A stretch of 64,000 bases of DNA from Polytrichum commune (GCA_950295325.1 OX485805.1:17223501-17287500), one strand, 5' to 3'; positions 10,224-22,655 are shown, counted from the first letter of the stretch. Program-made: numbers and translations. Notes: a model not told the origin generated them from the sequence alone.

Positions 10224-13200
10224 TTAACTTTCCAGCAATCCATGGATGGAAGTCCCACTTATACTGGACAAAGGTAAGACATCATAAACGCAAAGGTCTG
10301 CAGAGATTCTGACCATGTTCTTGCCATTGTCCCATTTGACAGCCTCACTGATAGACGACATGGTCTCCATGGCAATGTAATATTTATTTGCCTCCTCAGG
10401 ACTAAGATCATGTTTCTCCCTATCCAACTTCAGCTGCAACCTCAGCTGCTATCCACAAGTTTATCGTCAATAGTGACGCACACATATTGACATGCATCAC
10501 CAGGCCTCGACACTAGCCATCAAATTCGGCTAGCACATCTATGCTTTCTTATTTAATAGATGGATTAGAAGCCAAGCCAGAGTTAAATGATGAGGTCCTC
10601 TTACAAGATTTCCAATTGCCACATGAGTATCACTATGTGAATGTAAATATGTGTTCACAAACTTGCTTCAAGAGAACTGGACTGAAAGTACACACTCGAA
10701 GACTAGCCCTGTAACAGGAAATTGTTGGGATGTGAGTTATCAACATACTCTGCAAGGTTGCTACCAATGCCACGGACTATCACTTCCAAGCAGAGGCCAT
10801 AAAGTAGCAGAAAGTTATTGCAATATTTTGCCCAGAATGACAAGGTTCTGAAACTGGATATTAAGAGTTGAAATAATCTTGCAATAGGAAAATCGACTTC
10901 AAAACCAGGCCAGTATGAAGAATTGACATTTACCTTTGTATGACTAAGGGTTGCCCCTTGGATTTGCCGCATCACATTGATGTCACCACCGGGCCAAACC
11001 ATGAGTGCAAGAAGAGTGAGGAAAACGTCCAAGCACAGTAACACACTTGCTCTGCATCAACCCAATATCCATCAAGCATTTTCACCAACTTATCGGCAGC
11101 AAAAGGTTGAGAAGAACAACAGAGAAATGAAAATTTCCTTACAAGATGTAAATGTCTTGTTTCTTGATACCCTTTATGAGCCTTAAGCCCATGAATACGA
11201 TCAACACTCCACAGTAGGATGCAAAGTAAGTGGTGTAATACTGCACAATAACCAAGTAATTTAAAATAAGTGAAACATATATCTACTTGATAATAGGCAG
11301 GTACTCCAGATCAAATATTCACAACTTTCTGACAACATTTTGAACACCACAATGGCAACCCAGCATAGTATATATTGACATGTAGATGTGATACTCTTTG
11401 AAAATCCTTAGTTATTGTAATGGGAAAAGCAAGTATTATATACACAACAACTAAAGATTTACTGAAATCCTGATCCAATGAGCCAACTCTTTTATAAAGC
11501 ACAGTAGTTGATCATAGAACTTACATTGATGCGTTTATAGAACCCAAGACCAAAATCATGGATAAGTACACGGCATATCATCCAAGCTTGTATAGATTGT
11601 GGGTCAAAAAGGTCAATCGAAATACCGTGTCCAATCAGACTGCTTCGGCCACTGCTTCCTACACTACTTGCACTATCCTGTGAGCGGCTTTTAAGACTTC
11701 TTAACCATTCCAATGACTTGCTCCTCAACGACCGAGTTGTCCTGATAAAATGACTGCCTGTGTAAACTCCAGTGTTTAATAGTTCATTTAGTTTAGAAGC
11801 AACATAGTGTCGTCTCCGTAAGTCCAGAATCCCGACCATCATGAATACAATGTTCGAGTACATAGAGAAGAACAAGATAATAAATGCTGAGCATCCAATC
11901 ACCCAACCCGCCCACTTTGGACCAGGTATTGTATGGCCCCCTGCAACCCACAATTCAGTTATTAAACTCTGGCACAACAAGAGATAAACTTGCCATGCAA
12001 GAAAGATTATGAAGTTCATGCAATTAGACAATACAAAATGCCACCTCCACTAATGCACAACCATATTGTCAAAGATGCTCAGGTACTGAGCCAAACTAAA
12101 ATGAAGCGTTCTACCAAAACGTAAAAATACAAACCCTACAAGGACTGTCAGAAACCTGCTAAGACTTCTCTGCTTGCAGCAAGTCCAGGTCAATTACTAT
12201 GGATGACTATTTACTACACCTAACAACAAGTGAAATTACAATGGCATAGCAAATCTCCAGATAATTAACACATTGAACATACCTAAAAGCACTCGGAGAA
12301 CAAAAGGAAGTACAGTCATGACCAAGGACACAAAAATCCCACACTTCTTCAGGTGTTGGCTCAGCAGAGTATGGCCGACTCTTCTCAACCTGTCACGCAT
12401 CACCCACCACTGGTGACAATCCAGACCCAGTGCTCAAAGTTGCATAACTCAATTGACCTTAAACTCAACAAAACATATTTAAGTGTGTTATGATGAGCTT
12501 TTTGAGGCGTTTGAATTCATGTGCCAAAGAATTATGGAGGCAAAGTCAGCCACCCCCAATGACTAGTGAAACAGAGCAAAGTACATGAACTTCAGACCAA
12601 TTCTCCTCACAGACAAAACGTGCCTGAAGTTTTATTAACATTCACAACATCTTACAAGAATGAAGACACAAACTCTCAAGAAACTAAGAAACAGTTGACC
12701 ATTGCAGTTACATCAGCATTTGAATGATTCAAAATAAGAAATGACATGTAAGCAAGTGAGGAACTTGTAACATTACAAAGAGAAAGTCAGTCCAAGATCC
12801 TTGTGTAAAACCAACTGACAAAAATCCTTTTTCACTCTCACTAACCTGCTAAGGCTGGAAGACTGGTAGATGACATGAGCTGCATATAAGTGAGTTGGCA
12901 AGATCCCAGGTCTTATCAATGCTCCTTTTGTCCATGCCATTGGATTCAAGCATTTTTCCCCTCCTGTCTCCAACCACCTATCGGCTTTCTCCACACACTT
13001 CCAAGCACCCTACAACTCCAAAAAGGATGACTTATTCCAACAGCTGAATCTCAAGACAAATAAGATACAAGAAAGAATAAGTAGAAATTCTGAGATGGAC
13101 TCTGCAAGACCTTCACATCATTAGATGCAACTTGAGGTAATCCAGGTTCAACCTAGGGTCCAAAATTGACACAGAGAGTGCAGACTCATCTCATGACTAG

Positions 13201-15997
13201 CAACACAAGAAATAAACATTAGCTACCACTCCCCACCAACTTTGTCAGTTCCCAGTAGCAGATAAAGCTATCTCCAGTGTCCATTTATTAAATTGTTAGA
13301 TACAACCTTTGCTTCAAATATCTGTTTCAAATGTATGAGAAAAACGAGAATCTAGACTTCAAGAGGATAAAAGTATGATATCAAAGAGTTTTACTTCCAC
13401 GAGAGGCTTGGAGAAACTTGAATAGGCTCTCACAAGGTAAGGATGATATATGGACTGGTAGAATCAAGTATCAACCTTCTTGTGGCAGTCATCTTTATTA
13501 AGCTGGAGATCTGATACCATGTCTTGGAGAGCCTCAAGTGAATCAACACTTGTGTCGAGCTTAAAAGAATATGGAATCAGTACTTTGCGACAGCGGACTG
13601 CTGCTAGGAATAATTCTTGCTTCAGCACTTTTCTTGGAATTGGATCAGCCCAACCTCCCAGAAGCTGCCAGAAACCCCACATGTCATGTCTCTATTGTCA
13701 TAGTAAACATCTACTTTTGAATTACAAGGTTATCTCAAAATATATCGCAATTCCTGCACCACACCGGGAACCAGAGAGTACTAGCCAGTGCACAAGTGAA
13801 AAATTCATTGACAAATAACTCATCATTGTGGAATATTCAAAGTTCAATCTTTACCATGTTCTGGTCTCATACTACAATCACCGATTGGTAATATACAGAC
13901 TTGATTGTGCTGAAAGATGGACTAAGTAATATTATTTCAAATGCTCAAATGCTCAAATTATTAGTACTTTTGTTGTGATTAAACGTCTCTACATCCATAA
14001 GTTCGGGACAGAAAAACTATCATACAGTATGGTAGTATTGATCTGAAGAATCCAGAGACTGAGTGCGCATCTTCTCCATCTCCACCTTCGATGTGAAGGC
14101 ATACTTAGTAGCAACAACCTAAATGTACCAAGAAGCATCACTTCATTAATCAAATCAAGATGAAAGAGAATGTGTTAAACCCAACATCTAGATAAATTAG
14201 ACATAGGATACAACAGGACTGGCATATGCTTGATCATGACCAACACATCCTGGTGCAGGAGGCCCAAACAAGTAAAGTGACTATGTCTATGGATTTGTTA
14301 TGAGGTTCATACCGCATTTCGCATGATCCAAAGGATGTCCACGAGAGCAATGTCATACAAGAAGTCAAGCTGGTGCTCTTGGACCACATACACCAAGCTC
14401 ACTCCATTGAACAAGTAGACTGCAAATGCAGTTTTCCAAGGTCAAATTCATTAGAGAAACAGGCAGTATCAACGCATTGTCTTTTTATCGATCAACCAGT
14501 ATACTAATGCTACCACTCAACCAATTCTATATTCACTCAACTTTCTCCTTAGAAATACTTCTAGGCAGGAATTGACAATGGGCTAACCCAAAGACAAAGG
14601 GGACTAACATGCTCATGTAGTCAGCAATAGTGCCAATAAAGAATAAACATATGACCTTCAGGAACTTGATCATGACCCTGGGTATGAACAAATATTTCTT
14701 CTTCATCCTCAACTTTACACAAGCTTTTACAATACACAGACACCTGAGACCACTCAATTAAGAAAGTCATTACTGCCCAACAATGGAGACCATATCCGTA
14801 CACCATGCATCATGAACAAAGATGTCGCTAATGTCTTTACAGAACTAAGAATCATCCATACAATCACAAGAATGCGCACTGTGAAAGAGTATGGCTATCA
14901 CATCCATATCATTCACTCCTTATCAAGGCCTGCAGATCACAAGAAAAAGACACTGAAGTAATCAAAACTGACTTACAGCAGCAGGCTAAGGCCGCTTGGG
15001 CAATAGCAATTCCCATATTGTCTCCAGGTAAAAAGCCACGATTTAATAGTGAATACCACCCTCCATCCAGCCACATCATAAGTGGAACTGTAAGTGGGAA
15101 GAAGATATGGTAAATCAGGTCCTTAAAAAAGTTAGCCCTGCCAAATTGGAAAAGAGTTTCACTCAGTATAAACCCAGAGGCACTGAGAGTGTACAGTTAT
15201 GTTCTGAAGTGCATAGACTCTGGCCACACTTCTTATGATCTCCATGTCCAGCCAATTACAGAAACCTAGGAACATTAGTCAATGTGATTGCAAATACAAA
15301 AGCCACAAAAAACATCAGAATCTATATGATATACACACCAGTCTAAACGAGCCCCATTTAGAACTGCAAGAGTGCAATGAAAGTCATGTGATTGTCTTCT
15401 CTTCTCGTGATACTAGTTTAGGAGAGCATTGTCATGTTTTCGGCAGTGACAAGATCCTTCATTAAACACTAATCTTATCAGCCCCCTTAAGCTAGATTAC
15501 ACGACACATACTACATTAGTGCACCTTTAGCCTGTCACATTTCCCAAAGGAACAGGAGAAGTCAGGATGGTATTGTTGAAGATTAAAAATGTACATTGTT
15601 GAACATTCTCTCAGTGTGCTGTTCCCATTCTACTTGCATAATGTTCTCCCAATAATTTCCTTCCAAGATGTGGAAAAAATTTACAGGAGTCTTCATACAA
15701 GAACAGCTGATGTACAGTACATGTGGAATGTGAATGCTCAGCTGATCGTGCATGATAGTACAATTCAGAATTTGGGTTAAAGGCACAAAGTATTAGCATG
15801 AATGTTTACGTATTAAACTTCACTGCAGCTTTTGCTTCTAAAACAAACGCATCCGAGGTCTCCTCCTCATGTATGTCTTCGAGCTTGTCAGCCGAAGTTC
15901 CCACTGTCTCCTCTTCTTCCGTCTCCTCCAGATTAGCACCTCCATTCCTTCTTCTCGAGAAGGACTTCGCAGAATTCCTCTTTAACAGTTGAAACAT
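10224..15997 (-). CDS. Multi-pass membrane protein of unknown family, 13 coding exons
   Basis: Exons, in order: 15997-15810, 15182-14977, 14878-14804, 14723-14577, 14419-14313, 14118-14026, 13664-13476, 13009-12846, 12389-12283, 11940-11525, 11240-11143, 11051-10934, 10433-10224. Phases agree across every junction and give about 705 aa. Donors such as GTAAGT, GTATGT and GTAAAC and T-rich acceptors support most introns; exons 3-4 (14577-14878) are least certain. The N terminus is basic, then strongly acidic (EETEEEETVG). About eight hydrophobic segments follow, e.g. HIFFPLTVPLMMWL (exon 2), FLKVICLFFIGTIADYM (exon 4), FVSLVMTVLPFVLRVLL (exon 9), AFIILFFSMYSNIVFMMVGI (exon 10), YYTTYFASYCGVLIVFMGL (exon 11) and SVLLCLDVFLTLLALMVW (exon 12). 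Exon 10 also holds a serine/arginine-rich loop of about 80 residues. The C terminus is soluble and ends ...IHGLLES. I considered a polycystin/TRP-type channel but saw no family signature. Function unknown; location probably a membrane. Confidence 0.7.
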
Positions 15998-17141
15998 TAT
16001 CTCTGCTCCAATCCCTCGCTATACAACCACTGCAGTTGCACCTTCATCACTTAGTGTTGACGAATTGAATGAACACCATCCATTAAAATCAATTCAAGCT
16101 ATAACAAGAACCAAATCAAAGTAGAATGTAGCTGCTTTGCTCTGATTGTTCCCATCATAGGTACTTTTCAATATCGAGGTACAGGAAACTTCTTCAAAAA
16201 GGTGCAATCACACATGCGCCAACCTCGACCACTATAATTGCACAGATAGAAGAGCTGATTTCACCACTACAAACAACCTAAGTATGTGAGATCGCACAAT
16301 TTAGGCACAGAAGCCATGCTGGATATTATACCAGCATTAGTGAGCTTTCCAAGGCGCCCACTAACGTAGATGGTGGTAAAACCAACACCAAGTACATATT
16401 GAATATGAGAATGTCCACCACTTTAACATCAGGCTTCCAGGTTGGTTTGATTTCGAGTAGTCTACCTATCAACATTTGCGCCATTATAACTTTTGCAAAT
16501 GGAAATTTAAATAAGACATATGTTGGTATGTTAACATCCCCTGTCAATCGCTAACAAGGATCAATTTTTAAACGAATAATCTAATAATGGTTTCTATGCT
16601 TAAAGTAACGGTTATAGCACCATCTGCTTTAGCTGCTGGATGCTGATTCTTATCGATAAGAAGAATGCCTTCTGATGCCACTCACTACACTGTCTAATTT
16701 ACAAGGGCGATCACCGAGCACACAACATTGTTCCACGTAAGATAGATGTGTTTTATTCGTATACTTTCTCTCTACACCCACTTGTCGTGGTATATGAAAC
16801 ATGCAGTTAGTGTGAAATAATTAGCAAAATCCAAATCCTGCCCGAAGCCATTTGCCTCATACGCCGATTAATTTTCGGAGCTTAATGGATATCTTATTCA
16901 TTATCAAAGGGAAGATTCTCTTGCTCATTGAATGGTCATATAAGTTCCCTCAATTATGTTGACTATTGAATCTAGAATGGTTAGCATATTTTGAGCAAGT
17001 AGTCCAATTTCTTTTACACACATCATGTTTTTGTCGTATTCTTTCTTAGATCCACACAGATTAATGCTTTGCTGTATTTAAGCATGTCTGCGTTGAGAGA
17101 GTTAACAGTAATTGACGAGTCCGATGGCCAACAGGACTCAC
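15998..17141 (-). other. Upstream region or first intron of the membrane-protein gene
   Basis: On the - strand, 16260-16400 can be read as TTIYVSGRLGKLTNAG followed by further open codons, but acceptor and donor phases do not link it convincingly to either neighbour. The rest shows no exon. It is best treated as a long first intron or promoter-proximal DNA. Confidence 0.35.
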
Positions 17142-17271
17142 CACCAGGAGGGAGCTGGACACAAGAGAGCAGCTGTGTAGCCAGCATTAGAATTGCACGC
17201 AGGCGGATGATGACAATACTGAGCTGGCCAAAGAAACCACCCGCAAACCACACCAACGTCATCACCTCCAT
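17142..17271 (-). CDS. Possible upstream first exon of the membrane-protein gene
   Basis: A GA-rich leader is followed by ATG at 17271 and 43 codons beginning MEVMTLVWFAGGFFGQ, with a hydrophobic LSIVII...AILMLATQLL core that could act as a signal peptide or anchor. A strong donor (GTGAGT) follows at 17141 after one base of a codon. The main coding exon could be entered in frame from an AG acceptor at 16003-16004 (exon start 16002), two codons upstream of the 15997 ATG. No exon between them could be confirmed, though 16320-16550 contains suggestive frames. Alternatively this piece is only a 5' leader exon. Confidence 0.35.
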
Positions 17272-17387
17272 TTCGACCCTCTTTCTCTCTTTCTTTCCTT
17301 CGCCTCCCCAACACCTACAAGCCCATTGAAATACAAACTTCGCACCAAAAATCACTACACCTGCTCTCCACCTACACCAGCGAAGCA

Positions 17388-17650
17388 ATGTCTCGGTCAA
17401 TCACTCCAGGAACGCAAAACCCTCACTCCTTCAACTTCGACTCCAATTCTAAACAAGTCCACCAATCCTTCTCTCCCATCGCTCAAAAACTGCACAGGAT
17501 CTTGCGGCCCTAGCTCTTTTCTAAATCGACGTGGACGGCCTCGTCCGGATATTCGGAATACTATCGCTCCACACGTGAAATGTTGAGTCAGAGCTCCGAG
17601 GGTCAGCAATCGCAGAATCAAAACCCTAACACGATGATGCCACTGCTGGA
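17388..17650 (+). pseudogene. Orphan exon-like sequence, head to head with the membrane-protein gene
   Basis: From ATG at 17388 the + frame reads MSRSITPGTQNPHSFNFD..., stays open for 41 codons, meets TAG at 17511-17513, then is open again to 17650 (TWTASSGYSEYYRS...MMPLLE), where a consensus donor GTGAGT begins at 17651. Composition (serine, glutamine and asparagine rich) resembles the disordered N terminus of a plant nuclear or trafficking protein, but I cannot name it. No matching second exon was found downstream in the window. It could be the first exon of a gene broken by later repeat insertions, or a leader with an upstream frame. Its ATG lies 116 bp from that of the - strand exon, suggesting a shared promoter. 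Confidence 0.35.
17621..17629 (+). promoter_or_regulatory. Telo-box AAACCCTAA
   Basis: A perfect AAACCCTAA motif. In plants this element is common in 5' regions of genes for growth and the translation machinery, and is bound by Myb-type and TRB proteins. It lies in the divergent interval between the - strand first exon and the + strand exon-like sequence. A chance match is possible. Confidence 0.4.
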
Positions 17651-17955
17651 GTGAGTGTGCGCCACCTCTCTCTTCCTCTGTGTGAAAACAGAGTCATGCC
17701 TGTGTAACAATAGTTTGTGTTTGAGCTCTCGGTGGCCTCTTCAATGAATGTGTTCATCCAAGTGGATGAGAGTATAATGAGTGGATGAACGTTTTTGCAC
17801 AAGAGATTTTAGAATGTTGTCAGTGAGTCCAAGTTTCATCTTAATTACGGTGGCTTTGAATTTGAACAATGTGATTGGCCAAGAGCAGGATTCCAAACCC
17901 AGTGCCCGGGAAGTTTTTGGGTATAGTTGGTCAAGATCCTAGTGATTCTAAATCC

Positions 17956-18113
17956 AACCGGTTACATGTTGACATCTTCCGGTTTTTCTTTTATTAATGT
18001 GGGTATATTCTTCTGTAGATTCTTCTAAAATGATCAGTAATTCTCCTGAAGTCTTGAACTTCAACCGGTTATTTCTCAAACTCAACCGGTTCATCTCCAA
18101 CTATCCGCCGGTT
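17956..18113. promoter_or_regulatory. Cluster of AACCGGTT palindromes
   Basis: Perfect AACCGGTT occurs at 17956-17963, 18063-18070 and 18084-18091, with partial CCGGTT at 17979-17984 and 18108-18113. Three perfect 8-mers in 136 bp of AT-rich DNA is far more than expected. The motif matches the CP2/Grainyhead consensus; Grainyhead-like proteins are known in some seed-free plants. A role in regulating the nearby divergent pair is inference only. Confidence 0.35.
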
Positions 18114-19125
18114 CTCCCCGAGCAGTGGTACACGTCCAAGGTATGAATAGATTGAAATGGTGCCAATGTGATAAGTTGTCATTTTTCCTTCGATTATCGG
18201 CAATCATCACTGAAGAAGATATAGACTCCTCCCGATTTGAGAAACCAATCTTGAGCCTGAAAGTGGGGTCCATTAAGGGGTGTTTTGGACCCTAATGTAA
18301 ACCCGCCTTTATTAATTTATGTGGAAATGTACTCCACAACGGACCACACAAATACGAATATAATGTATGGCATATTTGTGGAAGTTCAAGCTTGAACAGT
18401 TCTTATATGAATACAACAATTTTAGAAGAGTTCATCCTTGTGGTTTGCATATAACATGATCTATGTCATTTTGACTTGTAACCAGGTATATAAACATAAT
18501 TTATTTTCTTTCATTTTACTCTACTTTTTTAGGTTCTACTAGGTCAAACCCTCGTCATGCCATTCAATCCTAGGATATGAGTGGAGCTCAATCGTGGCCT
18601 TACTATTGTCGCTTGAGTGGCCCTTTGTCTATCGTTTTTTAAGCATTTATGTGGTGAACATTTAGAACGGGGAGGGGGGGGGGGGGCTCAACGGCAACCA
18701 AGGCCCAAACTATAGTCATTGCCATCATGAACCCTCGACCTCAAGAGCCGTTGCATGTGCAACATGCACGGCATCTACTATCACAATGGGTCCTAAAGCG
18801 AGAAGTTCAAGCCCCATTTGTCAGGGCTAATTGTCATTCACAAGTGTATAGATATATGGCTTGGAACATATTGGTGTCTACTACTTAATAAGTAAGACCC
18901 AAAAGGCACCCTATAAGTTAATACCAAGGTAAGCCGCGTATCAACTTAGAGGGCCAATTTCAACTATAGCTTAGTACCTATAGTACTAATTTGTGTGTTC
19001 ATAAAACATGTACATCGTGGTCATTATTTTTCAATCAAACCAATGGAATTTCGATTTGAAACCAACATGTCACCCATGAACAAAAAGAAGTTTATTGGAC
19101 ATAACATGAACCTACATTCATTGCT
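18114..19125. other. Intergenic DNA, no gene seen
   Basis: No recognisable gene. It contains a G13 run at 18674-18686. Confidence 0.45.
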
Positions 19126-19129
19126 TATA

Positions 19130-19330
19130 AACTCATAACATTACCAAGCATGTGGATAGTTGTCTCTTTCCAAAGAAAGAGATTGCAATTTAATATTTCA
19201 AAAAAAAACAATCAAAACTCTAAATTTAGTGTTGATTGTTGAAAACTTCATAGTACACAACATGAGTGGTCCCCCATAAGCATGGAATCCCAAAATAAAG
19301 GAGAATTATGATCACCCAATACTTGGTGTA
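19130..19330 (+). repeat. Dispersed repeat family R, copy 1
   Basis: This is homologous to 52330-52510 and 56330-56515. Shared blocks include CTCTTTCCAAAGAAAGAG, TCCCCCATAAGCATGGAATC-like text and a final GATACTTGGT-like block. The three copies differ by many substitutions and small indels. No termini or coding content could be identified. Confidence 0.65.
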
Positions 19331-19600
19331 AGCCCTAAACCCCCACCCTTTATGCGTTTGTATCCAGAGTGGGGTCTAAGATTCACATGTACTTGCTTTA
19401 ACCCCCTTGACCATAGAACCCCCCGACCCATCACCCAATAATTATAACATAAAGCACACACTTCTTTATTAATGATCACGAGGTTGCAAGTATTCAAAAA
19501 CACTTGCTTCCGTTCAAGGGTGATGCCACAGTCTTATCCTAATAGCCTTAGTATTAACCCTTAATCCCCCAACCCTCGCTAATAATGCACTACTCTAGGC
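19331..19600. other. Intergenic DNA, no gene seen
   Basis: No recognisable gene or repeat; short open frames only. Confidence 0.4.
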
Positions 19601-20495
19601 AGATTAATGCCAGCCCTCTTTCATGACGCTCGCCTCAGCTTCCCAGGTTGTTGGTTCCGCTCTACAGATGGCCAGTTTCCGAAGTGCAGCCTCCTTGAGA
19701 GGCCTCCAACTGTGTCAGACCACCCCAACCCCCAACAGTTCTCCTGGGCAGCCGTGGATGCTCCCTGGCCCTCGCAACTCCCAGGCCCAACCTCGTTCTG
19801 GTTAGTCTATCCTCGGGAGCCCATCGACCCTTTTGCCTTCCTCTCTTCCCAACGCTGGGATGGCTCGGCCGTGAAGCACCCTGGTCTTGCACTGATCTAC
19901 CACCTTGCAAGGGAAGACATCTATGCAGAAGGAGAAGCAATCCATACTAGAAGTTGCCCCCTTTCAACCATTTCCCCCCCTCTGCGACTGTGATTACACA
20001 CACTCACCCACACACACACACAGTGCGCTCCCTTACTCAACAATTCTTCCGCCAACGGCTCCTCACAAATTTTCTATCCTTATGCCATCCCTACCACTTC
20101 TTAAATGCAGCCATTCCAGCCGAATCATACCAAGCTTACCAATCCTTCGAAGCCCAATGCCAATGTAGGCTCATCCGAATCATGGAAACAACAGCTCATT
20201 TCCTCCTTTGCAGGCGGCAGCTCACACCCCCTGGCCACCTGGTTGACCCCCTTCGATTATCCACATTTGGCTTCCCCTTCAGTGGCCTCGCCCTCACTCC
20301 CATTCACCCACAGTCTGTAATGCTGGTCATCCTCGAACCAGAGCTCGCCGCCTTCGAAACCATCCATTCCTGGCTCCCATGTTTTTTCAACGAACTGCAA
20401 CATTTTTCCAGAGCTGCCGGTTCCAACCACAACCCTCATGTCCAGGCCCCAGGAAATTCTAGGGGTGCAATTCACCCCCCCCCCCCCCCTTGAAT
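19600..20495 (+). other. C-rich compositional island with overlapping open frames, unassigned
   Basis: About 0.9 kb with markedly more C than its surroundings on the + strand. It contains open frames of 128 codons (19607-19993) and 179 codons (19954-20493), proline-, histidine- and serine-rich, with no family I recognise. The composition alone lowers stop-codon frequency, so the frames may be accidental. It ends in a C15 tract (20475-20489). It could be a decayed gene fragment or a repeat. Confidence 0.3.
20475..20489. repeat. Poly-C tract (C15)
   Basis: Uninterrupted run of 15 C at the right edge of the C-rich island. Confidence 0.9.
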
Positions 20496-22514
20496 GAACA
20501 CTTGGCAACCCCAAAGAAGCCTATTTAACCCCACCTCCTAAGTCCCAATTGCAATGCCTACCCTTTATTAAAACCCCCACTTAACTAATCCTTTCCCGCA
20601 TCCTAACCCATAAACCTTGAATACTAGCTTAAGTCTTAAATAACAATCCAATCTAGCCTCACTCTGTTTATATTTTCTAAATGAGCAATAAAAATTCCAG
20701 TGCCCATACTTGATGAATTCTAAGCCTAAAACCGCCTGTGGGCACGACATTGGGCTCACACTTGGTCCCACAAAACCAACCAAGGATCTAAGTAATGTTA
20801 TGTTACCATATTGCCTATGTAACATATTGTCATTCCTCTTTATGCCTATGACTTCAAATGTATTAGTTACTAACATAAATCCATCATGCAGAGCCACATA
20901 TGAGCAGCAACTTGTTCATGACTTCATTTGGGCCCCCTTGGCCCTCATTAGATGCATTTTGTTTTCTTGTAGATCTTGGTACTCAAAAATGGAGGATGGA
21001 GTACTAAACGTTATGCTAAGATTAAACAATATTTTTCTAACATCCAAAATTTGCTTCCATTACTATTGGTGTTCATATCATATGTATAAATTTATAGAAC
21101 ATGGTGATATATTTATGTTGCAATTTGTGTGTCATATTGAAACGGTATGCAATCAATTATGTCTATTGTAGTGAGTCACTTGTCACATTCTATAACAATT
21201 CCTTGCAAATTATTATACCATAGAGGGCTCTTTATTCCAACACAAAAATTTGTCTCCTCTTCAAATTGTGCCACATGTCATGCACACGTTCACTAGGGCC
21301 CACTTGAATACCACGCAAACATTATGTTTTGGCACATGTAAAGGTGAAATGGAGAGAGCCCTCTACGGTACCTTATGATCTATCAACTCTATTATTACAC
21401 AATGTCATTACATGACAATGTGCTCTGCAACCTCTATATGTCTACATCCAAATATCACACAATATCTACAAGGCCAAACTAGGCCTCTCCAAGCGAAAAA
21501 TAGCCTATTTGAGTTACATACATTCATGTTTAGTCAATCATGTCAAAATTGACCTTGTCTAAAGTCAACTTATTCTTCGAGTTCATTATTTGAATAAGTA
21601 AAACACATATTTGAATAAGATTTAAGTTTTTTTTTAAATTCAGCATGAGTGTCCTCGGTTGCAAATATGTATGTTATGTTTTGATTATTGATGTCTAATA
21701 TTGGCATGGTTTTATTTTCCCCTTTACATAAGACAATGTATGTAATAAGGTTAGGGTTAGGCACCTCAAATGTTTGTTGGTTGGTTGCATGGGCACATGT
21801 AAAGCATGCCCTTCACACCTTCAATACAATGATGTATTGTGATTTTGACATTTTATGCATATCTATTGGTTGAAGTTACCAAGAACATTTCCCCTGTAAG
21901 TACTCCATACATGTGGTGGATTAGCTATATGTACTATGAGGTGAAGCAAAAAGATAGGTGATTAAACTTCCAAAGGTATGGGGCAGTCAAAATCAAACAT
22001 TTATTGATGGATACCATTTGATAGCAAATACCCTAAGTACGGTACGTATTCTTGCAAAGCAAATTAAGTTATGACACAAACTATCTATGTTGTACAATAC
22101 ATCTAGTTAGGCATAATTGCAAACAACTCTATTATGCAAAATGTTATTGTCTTACCAAATAGGAAGATGCAAAAGAAATAGAAAGAGTCTTGTGGAAACT
22201 CCCACCCACCCACCCTTGTATTGCAACGATGAAGAAGTTGAAGGATTTGGCCTATGAAAAGAGGAAGTTCAAACTTTGTAAAAGTTTTGAAAAGTTTGCT
22301 CTATATAAATATATATGACAGAGCTTGTGGTGGTGGTGGGAGTTTACGAAAGATGGACACATGTCCAACTAGATTTACAAACTAAAAAGGCCACATGCAA
22401 AAGAACTCTTTCCCAAAACAAACATGTGACAAAGGAAAGAAACAAAGAAAAAATAAATATAAAGAAGTGGAGGACTACGATTGCAAAAGGTGGGCATGGT
22501 TGGAAAACTAAGAC

Positions 22515-22550
<36 letters not shown>

Positions 22551-22654
22551 ACAATGTTATATTATGTTTTTCTTAAAATGCTCCACGGGGCATGGTGGTG
22601 GGTCATGAGGCGCTTATGAACATAGGCATTTGATATGTTCAACGTGACATCTAA
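20496..22654. other. Intergenic DNA with a microsatellite
   Basis: No gene recognised. A compound (AT)n(GT)n microsatellite lies at 22515-22550. Confidence 0.45.
22515..22550. repeat. Compound microsatellite (AT)8(GT)10
   Basis: Alternating AT followed directly by alternating GT, uninterrupted. Confidence 0.95.
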
Positions 22655-22655
22655 C

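Noticed and set aside
10224-15997. Polycystin/TRP-type channel for the - strand membrane protein
   Set aside because: The number of hydrophobic segments and the RLIKG-like motif in exon 11 suggested it, but no pore or polycystin signature was seen.
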